A stretch of 54,544 bases of DNA, from the NCBI GenBank assembly GCA_018780265.1, contig JADMJV010000109.1, forward strand, positions 1 through 54,544. The letters are read 5' to 3'. The stretch's first letter is position 1. Every line of letters starts with the position of its first letter. The stretch comes from a bacterium (GTDB lineage: Bacteria; Vulcanimicrobiota; Xenobia; Xenobiales; JADMJV01). This document shows positions 7,715-16,296 of this stretch, piece by piece. Both the position numbers and the translations under genes were made by a program. Under the pieces are notes generated by a model, which saw nothing but the letters and a program-made list of their open reading frames with translations, did not search any database and was not told the origin of the DNA.

Positions 7715-9138
7715 GATAGGGCCGCCAGGCGCACCATCACGTGCTTGGCATCGGTGTAGTCGTCCAGCGCGTAGCTGGACATGTCTTTGCCGTAGCCGGA
7801 TTGTTTGAAGCCGCCGTGGGGCATTTCACTGACCAAAGTGCCGTGGTCGTTGACCCACACGCAACCAAAGTGGAGGTGCTTGGTGGCCCGCATGGCCTTG
7901 TCCAGGTCGCGCGTCCACACCGACGAGGACAGGCCGTAGTCCACCCCGTTAGCCCACTCCAGAGCCTGGGCCTCGTCGTGAAAACGAGTCACCGTGATGA
8001 CCGGTCCAAACACCTCGCGCTGCACCATTTCGTCGTCGTTGCGGGCGCCCGTGACTACCGTAGGAGGCAGGAAAAAACCTTTCCCATTGATCTTTTGGCC
8101 GCCGGTAATGAACCCCAGATGCTTGCTGGAGGCCCGGGCTCGGTCCAAAAAGCCCTGCACCCGGTCGCGCTGGCGGGCCGAAATCATGGGGCCCATTTCG
8201 CAGCCTTCCAGGTTGGGTTCTCCCACCACCATGGAGTTGATGGCTGCCTGCAGACGCTCCACCAGTTTGTCATGGATACCGGCCTGAGCATAGATGCGGC
8301 AGGCCGCGGTGCAGTCCTGACCGGTGTTCATGTAGCCGGCAAACTTGACCGTTTCCACGACCAGATCCAGGTCGGCATCGTCATAAATGATGACCGGCGC
8401 TTTGCCGCCTAACTCCAGGTGAACGCGTTTGAGGCCCTGGGAAGCGGCCCGGGCCACCTCCTTGCCGGTGCCCACGTCGCCGGTGAGCGAGACCATATCC
8501 ACCTCGGGATGCTGGCACAGAGCCGCGCCCACGGTGGCCCCGTAGCCGTTGACCACATTGAACACCCCGGCCGGAAAAAGGTCGGCGGCCAGTTCGGCCA
8601 GGCGCAGAGTGGTCAGCGGGGTCAGTTCGGAGGGCTTCAAAACCACCGTGTTACCGGCGGCCAGGGCGGGGCCGATCTTCCAGCCGGCCATCATCAGCGG
8701 GTAGTTCCAGGGGGCGATCTGGGCCACCACTCCAATGGGTTCGCGGCGAATCCAACTGGTCCGGCCGGCCGTGTATTCTCCGGCCGAACGGCCTTCCAGG
8801 CAGCGCGCGGCTCCCGCGAAGAAGCGCAAATTGTCGGCGATGAACGGGATTTCAAAATCGGCCAAAAATTTGGGCTTGCCGACGTTCTTGGCCTCCAGGT
8901 CGGCCAGTTCGGCGGCGTGATCGTCGAGTCGGTCAGCCAGTTTGAGCAGCGCTCGGGCGCGATCCGCCGGTGAAGTGTCGGCCCAACCGGGAAAGGCTTT
9001 GCGGGCGGCGCGCACAGCCTGGTCCACCTGCTCGGTGCTGGCCAGGGATACCTCTTGCAGCTTTTCTCCCGTGGATGGGTTGATCACCCACTCGGTGGTG
9101 CTGCCCGTCTGTGTCTCTCCATCGATGAATAGCTTCAT
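7711..9138 (-). CDS. patD: 4-aminobutyraldehyde (gamma-aminobutyraldehyde) dehydrogenase
   Basis: An NAD-dependent aldehyde dehydrogenase of 475 aa. The active-site Cys lies in NTGQDCTAACR (C276) and the general base Glu in LELGGKAP (E242). The NPSTGE and WNYPLMMAGWKIGPALAAGN segments are typical of PatD/YdcW rather than of broad-range ALDHs. It would oxidise 4-aminobutanal (1-pyrroline), the product of putrescine deamination, to GABA. Position between an amine oxidase and gabT supports this exact step. ATG at 9138 overlaps the acetyltransferase stop by 4 bp. Confidence 0.9.
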   Translation of the reverse strand: MKLFIDGETQTGSTTEWVINPSTGEKLQEVSLASTEQVDQAVRAARKAFPGWADTSPADRARALLKLADRLDDHAAELADLEAKNVGKPKFLADFEIPFIADNLRFFAGAARCLEGRSAGEYTAGRTSWIRREPIGVVAQIAPWNYPLMMAGWKIGPALAAGNTVVLKPSELTPLTTLRLAELAADLFPAGVFNVVNGYGATVGAALCQHPEVDMVSLTGDVGTGKEVARAASQGLKRVHLELGGKAPVIIYDDADLDLVVETVKFAGYMNTGQDCTAACRIYAQAGIHDKLVERLQAAINSMVVGEPNLEGCEMGPMISARQRDRVQGFLDRARASSKHLGFITGGQKINGKGFFLPPTVVTGARNDDEMVQREVFGPVITVTRFHDEAQALEWANGVDYGLSSSVWTRDLDKAMRATKHLHFGCVWVNDHGTLVSEMPHGGFKQSGYGKDMSSYALDDYTDAKHVMVRLAALS

Positions 9139-9791
9139 GATCTTGTCCCCTTTGAATTATGCGTAAGGCGGCCGGATTCGGGAGAGGCCCCGCCCAGTCC
9201 TGGCCCCTGGGCGGCGCTCCAGTTGACCACCTGACCGTCGGCCACCTCCACCCAGGCCTGGGGGTCGGTGCGCAGCATGGTGAGCACAGGCCCTTCCAGG
9301 CACTTGGGCTCACTCTGGCCCGCGCCCCACTCCACCAGCAGCGGCCAGTGGCGCCATGTCAGGGACTGGCGCTCAATCCGGGAGTGGGGCGAGAGCGGAG
9401 GAGGTTGCTGTCCGCGCCGCATAAATCCGCTGCTCAAACGCGTAAATCCCACCTGCGCGTAGAGGGGCTCCAGTTCGGGTCGGCAACCCAGATAGAGGCG
9501 CTGCTGGTCGCGTCCTTCCACCGCCTGTTGGAGCAGGGCGCGGGCCAGTCCCTGGCCGCGCCGGGAGGGATCAACGTAGACGTGTCCCAAAATGCCCACC
9601 TGCCCTGACAGGCTCACACAGACGTTAGCCCACAGTTGCTCGGGCGACCCAACCAGGTAAAAGTGGCTTTCCAGTCCCGGATGGGTCTGGCTCAGGCACT
9701 CCCCGATCTGCCATTGCCAGAGTTCTCCCTTGTGTCGCAGCAATCGCCGCAGCGCCTGGGTCCAGGTGGGCGAAAGGGGAGCTAGCATGGC
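9135..9791 (-). CDS. GNAT-family acetyltransferase
   Basis: A 218-aa protein with a central GNAT core: beta strand GQVGILGHVYVDPS, then the acetyl-CoA pyrophosphate loop RRGQGLARALLQQA, then LYLGCRPELEPLYAQVGF, the usual C-terminal part of the fold. About 75 further residues follow the core and resemble no domain I know. The ATG at 9791 is chosen because upstream codons of the open frame are antisense-like and overlap the transporter. Its start overlaps the 61-aa gene and its stop overlaps patD (ATGA). By context it might acetylate a polyamine or an intermediate, but the acceptor is not shown by sequence. Confidence 0.75.
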   Translation of the reverse strand, partial: AMLAPLSPTWTQALRRLLRHKGELWQWQIGECLSQTHPGLESHFYLVGSPEQLWANVCVSLSGQVGILGHVYVDPSRRGQGLARALLQQAVEGRDQQRLYLGCRPELEPLYAQVGFTRLSSGFMRRGQQPPPLSPHSRIERQSLTWRHWPLLVEWGAGQSEPKCLEGPVLTMLRTDPQAWVEVADGQVVNWSAAQGPGLGGASPESGRLTHNSKGTRS

Positions 9792-9967
9792 TGCAGTCGT
9801 TCGAGGGCCTCCAGGTAGCGATAAAACTGCAGGGCGCCCAATTCGTACACGTCCTGAACCCCTTCCAGCAAGGCCACATGCTGGGCAATACTGGGGTCCT
9901 TGTCGACGGTAGCGGCGGCCAGTTGAGCCGCGGCCGCAATCAGATGGGTGCGCGTCAGCTTTTTCAT
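9782..9967 (-). CDS. Small helical protein (61 aa)
   Basis: MKKLTRTHLIAAAAQLAAAT... is an Ala/Leu-rich, probably all-helical protein ending in Cys. It has no signal cleavage site and no motif I recognise. It is squeezed between the permease and acetyltransferase genes: its ATG shares one base with the dppC-type stop (TGATG) and its stop overlaps the acetyltransferase start by 10 nt. That arrangement argues that it is really translated. It might be a small partner of the acetyltransferase; there is no direct evidence. Confidence 0.55.
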   Translation of the reverse strand: MKKLTRTHLIAAAAQLAAATVDKDPSIAQHVALLEGVQDVYELGALQFYRYLEALERLQPC

Positions 9968-10827
9968 CAGTCCTCCTTGGTTTTGGGGTCCAGTGCGTCG
10001 CGCAGACCGTCTCCCAACAAATTGAAGCCCAGCACCATGGCCAGAATGGCCATACCCGGGCCCACCACCAGCCATGGCGCCTGTTCATAATAGCGATAGG
10101 TGTCGGCCAGCATCGTCCCCCATTCCGGGGTGGGGGGCTTGGCTCCCAGACCCAAAAAGGAGAGGCCGGCGGCGTCCAGCACCGAGGTGCCCAGACTTAA
10201 AGTGCATTGCACGATCAGAGGGTTGAGGCAGTTGGGCAGGATGTGCACCAGCAGAATGCGCGTCGGTGAGCAGCCGATGGTGGTGGCCGCCTGCACATAT
10301 TCCATCTCTTTCACGGTCATCACCGACGCTCGCGTAATGCGGGCAAACACGGGGATACCCACCACCCCAACCGCGATCATCGCGTTGGTGAGGTTGTTGC
10401 CCAGCACGGTCACGATGGCGATGGCCAGCAAAATGCTGGGAAAGGCCAGCAGCAGGTCCATGCAGCGCATGATCAGCGCGTCCACCCAACGGCCCAGATA
10501 GCCGGCCAGCGCCCCCAAGGGCACTCCGATTAGGAGCGAGATGCTGACCGAGAAAACGCCCACCGCCAGCGAGACCCGCGAGCCGTAGATGAGACGGCTC
10601 CACAGGTCGCGGCCCAGATTGTCGGTTCCTAATAGATGTCCGCCCTGACCGGGTGCCGTGAGCCGATGGGCCAAGTCCAGCTTTTGGTAGGAATAGGGAG
10701 CCAACCAGGGGGCCAACAGGGCCAGCGCCACAAAGGTCAGGCAGAGCAATGCTCCCAGTTGCGAGGAGCGATTGTGGGCCAGTTTGCGCAGCGCCACGGC
10801 GGCCGGAGAATCGACGTGAAAGCTCAT
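9967..10827 (-). CDS. dppC: Dipeptide/oligopeptide ABC transporter permease, DppC type
   Basis: A 286-aa inner-membrane permease with an N-terminal cytoplasmic segment, a first membrane helix, the HLLGTDNLGRDLWSRL signature typical of DppC/OppC, and a BPD_transp_1 domain. That domain contains the EAA-like loop (EMEYVQAATTIGCSPTRILL) that docks the ATPase. It ends GDGLRDALDPK as in the family. ATG at 10827 overlaps the DppB-type stop by 4 bp. Together with the neighbouring permease it would form the channel. The ATPase genes (dppD/dppF) are not in this operon. Confidence 0.9.
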   Translation of the reverse strand: MSFHVDSPAAVALRKLAHNRSSQLGALLCLTFVALALLAPWLAPYSYQKLDLAHRLTAPGQGGHLLGTDNLGRDLWSRLIYGSRVSLAVGVFSVSISLLIGVPLGALAGYLGRWVDALIMRCMDLLLAFPSILLAIAIVTVLGNNLTNAMIAVGVVGIPVFARITRASVMTVKEMEYVQAATTIGCSPTRILLVHILPNCLNPLIVQCTLSLGTSVLDAAGLSFLGLGAKPPTPEWGTMLADTYRYYEQAPWLVVGPGMAILAMVLGFNLLGDGLRDALDPKTKED

Positions 10828-11822
10828 TCTCGACCCACCCTCGGGTCGAGCCAGGCATACATCAGATCGACGACCACATTGACCAGGCAAAAGGTCACAG
10901 AGATCAGCAGAATGCCGCCCTGCACCACCGGATAGTCGCGCTGGCGCACGGCCTCCACCACCAGCTTGCCCAACCCGGGCCATTCAAAGACGCTCTCGGT
11001 GAGCACAGCGCCCCCCAGCAGGTAGCCAAACTGCAGGCCGATCACGGTGATCACCGGTATCATGGCGTTGGGCACGGCGTGACGCCACCAGATACGCAGC
11101 CAGGGGAGGCCCTTGGCGCGGGCCAGTCGGATGTAGTCTTGAGAGAGCACGTCGATCAGGGCCGAGCGGGTCATGCGGGCGATCATGGCCATGGGCACCG
11201 TGCTCAGGGTTAAAGCCGGCAACACCAGATGCTTCCACACGTCCAGCACGTTGTCCAGGCTGCCGCTGAGCAGGCTGTCGAGTAAGTAGAATCCAGTAGG
11301 GGTGGGGAAGCTAAGATCGGTGCGCCCGCTGAAGGCAAACCAGCCCAGGTGGACGGGAAAGATCAGGATGAGCATCAGGCCCAGCCAGAAGATGGGAATG
11401 GAGATGCCCAGCAGACTGAGCGCCCCGCAGGCGGCATCCCACCAACTGTTGCGCCGTACCGCCGCCAAAGAGCCCAGACCAACCCCCACCACGACTGCGA
11501 TGGCCATGGCCGCGCAGGCCAGTTCGATGGTGGCTGGAAAAGTGCGAGCCAGGTCTTCGCTGACCTGGGTATTGTGCAAAATGGAACGACCCAGGTCGCC
11601 GTGGGCCACGTGCCAGAGATAGCTGGCAAACTGAGCCGGCAGCGAGCGATTGAGCCCCAACTCCAGGCGTAGTTGCTCCACTTCGTGGGGACTGGCTCGC
11701 TCGCCCAGCATGATTTTGATCGGGTCGCCTGGAATCAGTCGCAGCATCAAAAAGACCAGCAAACTGACGCCAAAGATCACCGGCACGATTTGGGCCAGGC
11801 GTCGCCAGATCAGCTTGCTCAC
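10824..11822 (-). CDS. dppB: Dipeptide/oligopeptide ABC transporter permease, DppB type
   Basis: A permease of about 332 aa with the DppB pattern: first helix, LRLIPGDP, GLNRSLPAQFASYL, HGDLGRSI, then a BPD_transp_1 core with EAA-like loop (YIRLARAKGLPWLRIWWRHA) and the C-terminal FEWPGLGKL. The GTG at 11822 overlaps the binding-protein stop as GTGA and is preferred. Another GTG at 11837 would add five residues. It pairs with the DppC-type permease. Confidence 0.9.
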   Translation of the reverse strand: MSKLIWRRLAQIVPVIFGVSLLVFLMLRLIPGDPIKIMLGERASPHEVEQLRLELGLNRSLPAQFASYLWHVAHGDLGRSILHNTQVSEDLARTFPATIELACAAMAIAVVVGVGLGSLAAVRRNSWWDAACGALSLLGISIPIFWLGLMLILIFPVHLGWFAFSGRTDLSFPTPTGFYLLDSLLSGSLDNVLDVWKHLVLPALTLSTVPMAMIARMTRSALIDVLSQDYIRLARAKGLPWLRIWWRHAVPNAMIPVITVIGLQFGYLLGGAVLTESVFEWPGLGKLVVEAVRQRDYPVVQGGILLISVTFCLVNVVVDLMYAWLDPRVGRE

Positions 11823-13423
11823 GGGCGCTTCCAGCACACGTATTGGAGCACCATGGTGCCGGTGGGGTGGAGGTGGAAACCCTCCAGTTTGGGGTGATGG
11901 GCGCCCACTTGATGGGCGTGGACCAGAGGCAGAGAGGGCGATTGTTGGTGCAAAATCTCTTGAGCCTCGGAATAGAGGGCCGCCCGTTCCTCTTGAGTCA
12001 CGATCTGACGAGCCCGGATAAGGCGCTTGTGGACCTCGGGATTCTTAAACAGGCAGAGGTTGCTGCCGCCGCGCTGCGTGTCGACATTGTTGTCATCAAG
12101 CATGACGTAGAGGTAGTTGTCGGGGTCGCCGGTGTCACCGATCCAGCCGCCCAAGGCCATCTTGTGTTCGCCTTTGCCCACCTTTTCCAAGTAGCTGCCC
12201 CAGTCAACGGCCTTGAGGTCGACTTCGATGCCAATGTCGGCCAACATGGCCTGAAGGGCTTCACCCATCACCTTGGGCTCGGGATAGTAGGGGCGGGCCG
12301 CGCTCATATACCACAACTCGGTCTTAAAACCGGCCGGGTAGCCGGCCTGGGCTAACAGTTGTCGAGACTGGTCCGGGTTGTAGTCATAGGGCGTTAATTT
12401 GGCCTGGCCCCAGATCATGGGGGGGAGGTGACTTTCGGCCACTTCGGCCAGCCCTCGATAGAGCGCCCTGGCGATTTCCTGGCGTTCGATGGCGTGGCAG
12501 ATGGCCTGACGCACCAAGGGGAGCTTGAAGTGCTCGTCTTGATTGTTCATAGCCAGGTAACCCACGTTCATACCCGGCTGAGTGATTACCTGAACGGCCC
12601 GGTTGAGCTTGAGGCGCTCCACGTTTTCCAGCATCACGCCCGTGATCAGGTGCACCTTGCCCGCCTCCAACTGGAGTTGGCGCGAGGTGGGGTCTTTGAT
12701 GGGCACAATCACGATGCGCTTCATGGCCGGAGCCCCGTCCCAGTATTCGGGATTGGCCTCCAGCACAATGCGTTCGCGGGGTAACCATTCCACAAAGCGG
12801 TAGGCACCCGTGCCCACAGGGTGTTTGAACGAGTCGCTGCCGTGCTGTTCGAGGGCCGTAGGACTTACGATGGCAAAGAACGGCATGGCCAGATTTTCTA
12901 CGAAGGGGGCCACCACCTCGCTCAGTTGAAAGCGAACCGTGTACTCGTCCAGGGCTTCGATCTTCTCGATGACGCTGGGTTTGGTTCCCCAGATGTCGCC
13001 CCAATAGGGAAAACGATTGCCAGGGAAGCGCAGCGGATGGTTGACTTGAAACTGGCGACTGTAGTTGTCCACCACCGCCTGAGCATTAAAGGGAGTCTTA
13101 TCGTGGAAGCGCACTCCCTTGCGCAGGTGAAAGGTCCAGCTTTTGCCTTCAACGCCGTGTTCCCAGGAGACGGCCAGGGCCGGTTCTAACTTCATGGAGT
13201 CGACGGAGTGGCGCACCAACGTATCAAAAAGGTTGCGGCACACCTGGCTGGACTCGCCGTCGCTGATCAGGGCCGGATCCAGACCGCTGACGTCATCGGG
13301 CTTGGCCACCACCAGGGTGTCCTGGTCGGGGGCCGCTGGGATCTGGCCAAAGGGTTGGGTGGCTGGCGGCCTGGCCGCGCATCCCAAGAATAGCAGTGCC
13401 AGCACCAGAGGGGCCAGACGCAT
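11819..13423 (-). CDS. dppA: Peptide/nickel-type solute-binding lipoprotein (family 5)
   Basis: A 534-aa SBP_bac_5 protein. MRLAPLVLALLFLGC is a signal peptide with lipobox, so it is a lipid-anchored extracytoplasmic receptor. Typical segments are DPALISDGESSQVCRNLFDTL, WTFHLRKGVRFHDKTPF, DPTSRQLQLEAGKVHL and the CHAIERQEIARAL region. Family members bind dipeptides, oligopeptides, glutathione, opines or nickel, so the ligand cannot be read from sequence. In this operon a peptide-linked or free amine is plausible. The start shares one base with the NHL gene stop (TAATG). Confidence 0.9.
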   Translation of the reverse strand: MRLAPLVLALLFLGCAARPPATQPFGQIPAAPDQDTLVVAKPDDVSGLDPALISDGESSQVCRNLFDTLVRHSVDSMKLEPALAVSWEHGVEGKSWTFHLRKGVRFHDKTPFNAQAVVDNYSRQFQVNHPLRFPGNRFPYWGDIWGTKPSVIEKIEALDEYTVRFQLSEVVAPFVENLAMPFFAIVSPTALEQHGSDSFKHPVGTGAYRFVEWLPRERIVLEANPEYWDGAPAMKRIVIVPIKDPTSRQLQLEAGKVHLITGVMLENVERLKLNRAVQVITQPGMNVGYLAMNNQDEHFKLPLVRQAICHAIERQEIARALYRGLAEVAESHLPPMIWGQAKLTPYDYNPDQSRQLLAQAGYPAGFKTELWYMSAARPYYPEPKVMGEALQAMLADIGIEVDLKAVDWGSYLEKVGKGEHKMALGGWIGDTGDPDNYLYVMLDDNNVDTQRGGSNLCLFKNPEVHKRLIRARQIVTQEERAALYSEAQEILHQQSPSLPLVHAHQVGAHHPKLEGFHLHPTGTMVLQYVCWKRP

Positions 13424-14589
13424 TAGAATCGAGTCGGTTCCGCGTCAGGAGTGGCTGGAGCGGTCGTTGCCGCCGGGCTGGGTGTGGAAGACGGCTTGCC
13501 GGTGGCTCCCGGGGTGGGGTCGTCGCTGGGCACCTCGGGCAGTCCGGTCAAGGGGCTCTCGCTGGCTCCGGGGGCGCGAGGCTTTGTGGGAATCTGCAAA
13601 CCCTGGTCTTGCTGGAACAGGGGCGACTTTCGGGGGTGATACTTCTGGATGCGGTTGTTGTTGGTGTCGGCGATGTAAATCGTGCCGTCCTGGCGACTTT
13701 CGCAGATTTGCTGCGGATTGTCGAACTCGCGAGCCAGGCTGCCCCGCTTGCCCCATTCGGTAACATAGAGACCCTGAGCGTCGTGTTTCTTGATGCGGTT
13801 GTTGCCCGAGTCTACGATAAACAAGGCCCCGTTGCGGTCGATGAGGATGGCGGTCGGTTTGTAGAAATTGTCTTTGCCATCGCCAGCGGTGCCAAAGGAA
13901 CCGATGTGGGTGCCATCTTTGGCGAAGCGCTGAATGCGGTTGTTCTCGGTGTCGGCTACGTAGACCGTGCTGGTGGCGTCACAGGCCAGCCCCCACGGGG
14001 TATTAAATTCCCCCTCCAGGCTGGAGGGCCGGGGGTTTTCGGGGATGATGGCCAGCACGTTCTTCATGCCGGGAGCGAATTTTTGAATGCGGTGGTTGCC
14101 GCTGTCGGCCACCCACATATTGCCGCTGGGGTCAAAGGCCATGCCGATAGGCCGGCTAAATTGGCCAGGACCCTGGCCCAGGCTGCCCACCTCGGACTGA
14201 AAATGACCGGTGCTGTCAAACGACTGGAGCCGATTGTTGTCGGTATCGGCCACCCAGAGAATGTCTTCCGGGCTGATCAGCACCCGTAAGGGTCCTGAAA
14301 AACAGCGGCCTGCGTCGGAGCCGGGATCGCCCCACATTTTGAGTAATTTGCCTTCGGGGTCCAGACGCTGGACCCGAGAATTGTTGGTGTCGAGCACAAA
14401 CAGGTTGCCGCCGGAGTCCACCGCTACTCCGGCCGGAGAGTCGAACCTGCCAGGCTCCTGGCCGCGCAGTCCGATGGCTGTGACATAATCGGGAGGACCA
14501 TCGCCTTGAAGCAGAAAGACCACTGCTACCGTTGTGACGCCGGCAATTAGCAGCAACGCCACCATCCAGGTTAGCCATCGTTGACCCAT
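13423..14589 (-). CDS. Membrane-anchored NHL-repeat beta-propeller protein
   Basis: A 388-aa protein with one N-terminal membrane helix (WMVALLLIAGVTTVAVVFLL). About six NHL repeats follow, each with the pattern G-x-F-x-x-P-x-G-(V/I)-A-(V/C)-D and then (V/I)-A-D-(T/S)-x-N-(N/H)-R-(I/V)-Q-(R/K)-F. The tail is Pro/Thr/Ser/Ala rich. The ATG at 14589 (MGQRWLTWM) is chosen over upstream in-frame codons because the signal-anchor starts right there. It heads the amine-catabolism operon (1-nt overlap with the binding protein). A propeller facing outward may bind a protein or ligand; its exact role is unknown. Confidence 0.82.
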   Translation of the reverse strand: MGQRWLTWMVALLLIAGVTTVAVVFLLQGDGPPDYVTAIGLRGQEPGRFDSPAGVAVDSGGNLFVLDTNNSRVQRLDPEGKLLKMWGDPGSDAGRCFSGPLRVLISPEDILWVADTDNNRLQSFDSTGHFQSEVGSLGQGPGQFSRPIGMAFDPSGNMWVADSGNHRIQKFAPGMKNVLAIIPENPRPSSLEGEFNTPWGLACDATSTVYVADTENNRIQRFAKDGTHIGSFGTAGDGKDNFYKPTAILIDRNGALFIVDSGNNRIKKHDAQGLYVTEWGKRGSLAREFDNPQQICESRQDGTIYIADTNNNRIQKYHPRKSPLFQQDQGLQIPTKPRAPGASESPLTGLPEVPSDDPTPGATGKPSSTPSPAATTAPATPDAEPTRF

Positions 14590-14701
14590 GCCACATACAG
14601 TTTGCAGGGCAGGCCATGAAAACCTGCCGCAACTTTGTCTGGAGTGGCCGGTTAGACCCAGGGTAAAGCAAGCGCACCTCGCGTCAGAAGGAGAATCAAC
14701 C

Positions 14702-15394
14702 ATGCGGAAGAGTTTTTGGGTCGCAGTAGGATGTTGGATGGCACTGAGTTTGACGGGTTGGTCGGAGCCGGTTCTCGGCCCTACCGCCAGCCCCAGTCCC
14801 GACACCCAGATGAGCCAGCCCGCCGCCGGCTCGGAGACGCGCCCCGGTTGGTTCACCACTGGTGAAACGCCGGCAGGACGTCAGGGCAAAAGGGGGCAAC
14901 GCGGCCAGGGGATGCGCAAACGGATGGCCCGGTTTGACACCAACGGCGACGGCCAGTTGGATGACAGTGAGCGCAACACGGCTAAGGCCGAGATAATGAA
15001 GCGCTTTGATACCAATGGTGACGGCCAGGTAGACGAGTCGGAACGCAGCGCCGCCAAAGCGCAGTGTATGGAAAAGCACAAGGACAAGTGGGCTCGCTTT
15101 GACACCAATGGCGACGGTCAGTTGGACGATAGCGAGCGGAGCGCGGCCAAAGAGCAGTTTATGCAGAAGCACAAGGACAAGTGGGCTCGTTTCGACACCA
15201 ATGGCGATGGCCAACTCGATGATAACGAGCGCAGCGCGGCCAAAGCCGAGATAATCAAGCGCTTTGACACCGATGGAGACGGTAAGCTCAGTCGCCAGGA
15301 GCGCCAGGCCATTCGGGGCAGGCGTGGGGGCGGCCACCGGCGCGACCGAGACGGCGGCGCCCAGCCCTCTGGCAGCGGTGGCCCGTTGGAATAA
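14702..15394 (+). CDS. Exported EF-hand protein with five calcium loops (230 aa)
   Basis: ATG at 14702 follows AAGGAG at good spacing. An N-terminal signal peptide (MRKSFWVAVGCWMALSLTG) is followed by a Pro/Ser/Gly linker. Then come five canonical EF-hand loops of the form DTNGDGQLDDSE (D1, D/N3, D5, E12 conserved), spaced 21-34 residues apart. The C-terminal tail is basic, Gly/Arg rich. It should bind several Ca2+ outside the cytoplasm. The loops are nearly identical even in DNA, indicating recent repeat expansion. It diverges from the NHL gene across 112 bp. Confidence 0.85.
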   Translation: MRKSFWVAVGCWMALSLTGWSEPVLGPTASPSPDTQMSQPAAGSETRPGWFTTGETPAGRQGKRGQRGQGMRKRMARFDTNGDGQLDDSERNTAKAEIMKRFDTNGDGQVDESERSAAKAQCMEKHKDKWARFDTNGDGQLDDSERSAAKEQFMQKHKDKWARFDTNGDGQLDDNERSAAKAEIIKRFDTDGDGKLSRQERQAIRGRRGGGHRRDRDGGAQPSGSGGPLE

Positions 15395-15436
15395 AAAAAG
15401 GAGGGGAAATTCCCACCGGGCTGAGAAGGCGCTCTC

Positions 15437-15850
15437 ATGAGAGTTCTCTTTATCGCCATCTTATTGGCCCTGTCGGGATGGGCTGAACCCGTCCAATGGT
15501 CTGTTTCCGTAGGCACTTCGGGTGGAGTCACGGGTGGGGGAAGCGGCAAGATGATTCAGTCCAGCGGTGACATACTGGTGGAAGAATGGGCCGCCGCCGG
15601 TCAGGCTCCCGTGCGCGAGGTGACTGGTTACGTGAACCGGGAAGAGTTGGATATTTTGGAGCGGATGCTGGCCGATCCCCAACTCCACAAGGCCCAGGTG
15701 TCCAAACCCGGTACAATGAGCCGTTTTCTCAAGTTTAGCTATGGCGAGATCAAGAAGACCTTTACCGTGGACGAGGCGGCCACTTTCCCTGAACCGGTAG
15801 AGCGGCTCTGCAAAGAGGTAAATCGCGCTTTGAGCGCGGCCAAGCAGTAG
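15437..15850 (+). CDS. Exported hypothetical protein (137 aa)
   Basis: MRVLFIAILLALSGWAEP is a signal peptide with a likely cleavage near residue 16. The mature ~120 residues mix beta-prone and helical segments (EELDILERMLADPQLHKA; then FSYGEIKKTFTVDEA) and contain no Cys. I do not recognise a family. It sits 42 nt after the EF-hand gene and directly before another small exported protein, in the same direction, so the three probably share a transcript. Confidence 0.7.
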   Translation: MRVLFIAILLALSGWAEPVQWSVSVGTSGGVTGGGSGKMIQSSGDILVEEWAAAGQAPVREVTGYVNREELDILERMLADPQLHKAQVSKPGTMSRFLKFSYGEIKKTFTVDEAATFPEPVERLCKEVNRALSAAKQ

Positions 15851-15885
15851 AGGTGCTAAGCGCCGCATTGCGAACGGCCGCCTTC

Positions 15886-16296
15886 ATGAAGAAGCTATTA
15901 CTACTGGTTGCCCTGAGCACCGCCGGCTGGAGCGATGCCATCATTCGTGTGGGTGGAGCCAAATGGGGCTCCGCGCAAGACAACGGAATTCTGCGAGTGC
16001 AGAACGCTCCTGTAGGGGAAATTGAGAAGAACGGCAACATCCGGCGCAACGGCACCAAGATTGGGGAAATCGACAGCAAGGGTCGGGTCCGCTATCAAGG
16101 TTCGCTGGTGGGTGAAGTGGAAAACGGCGGTGTTCTCCATTACGAGGGTCAGGTGGTCGGCAGCCTGGAGGCCAACGGCGATATCAAGCGCAAGGGCCAG
16201 GTTTGGGGCAAGGTGGAAGGCCTGGACGACAAAAACCGCCGCGGCGTAGCCATCCTGCTCTTCTTCTTCCGCGACGACTTTCTACCCAAGCCCTAA
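15886..16296 (+). CDS. Exported beta-repeat protein (136 aa)
   Basis: ATG at 15886 gives MKKLLLLVALSTAGWSDA, a signal peptide; an upstream GTG/ATG frame would bury it. The rest consists of about five 18-20-residue units with the pattern (V/I)-G-x-(I/V)-x-x-x-G-x-(I/V)-x-x-x-G. They run from VGEIEKNGNIRRNG through VGEVENGGVLHYEG to VGSLEANGDIKRKG. Such units make a small beta-flower or propeller-like fold. The protein ends with a hydrophobic patch (VAILLFFF). Function is unknown. Its 3' end overlaps the convergent nadR by 15 bp. Confidence 0.7.
   Translation: MKKLLLLVALSTAGWSDAIIRVGGAKWGSAQDNGILRVQNAPVGEIEKNGNIRRNGTKIGEIDSKGRVRYQGSLVGEVENGGVLHYEGQVVGSLEANGDIKRKGQVWGKVEGLDDKNRRGVAILLFFFRDDFLPKP

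Noticed and set aside
6524..7759. 411-codon plus-strand open frame
   Set aside because: Antisense shadow of gabT.
14900..15300. DNA repeats inside the EF-hand gene as a mobile or CRISPR-like repeat
   Set aside because: They are in frame and encode successive calcium loops, so protein repeats explain them.
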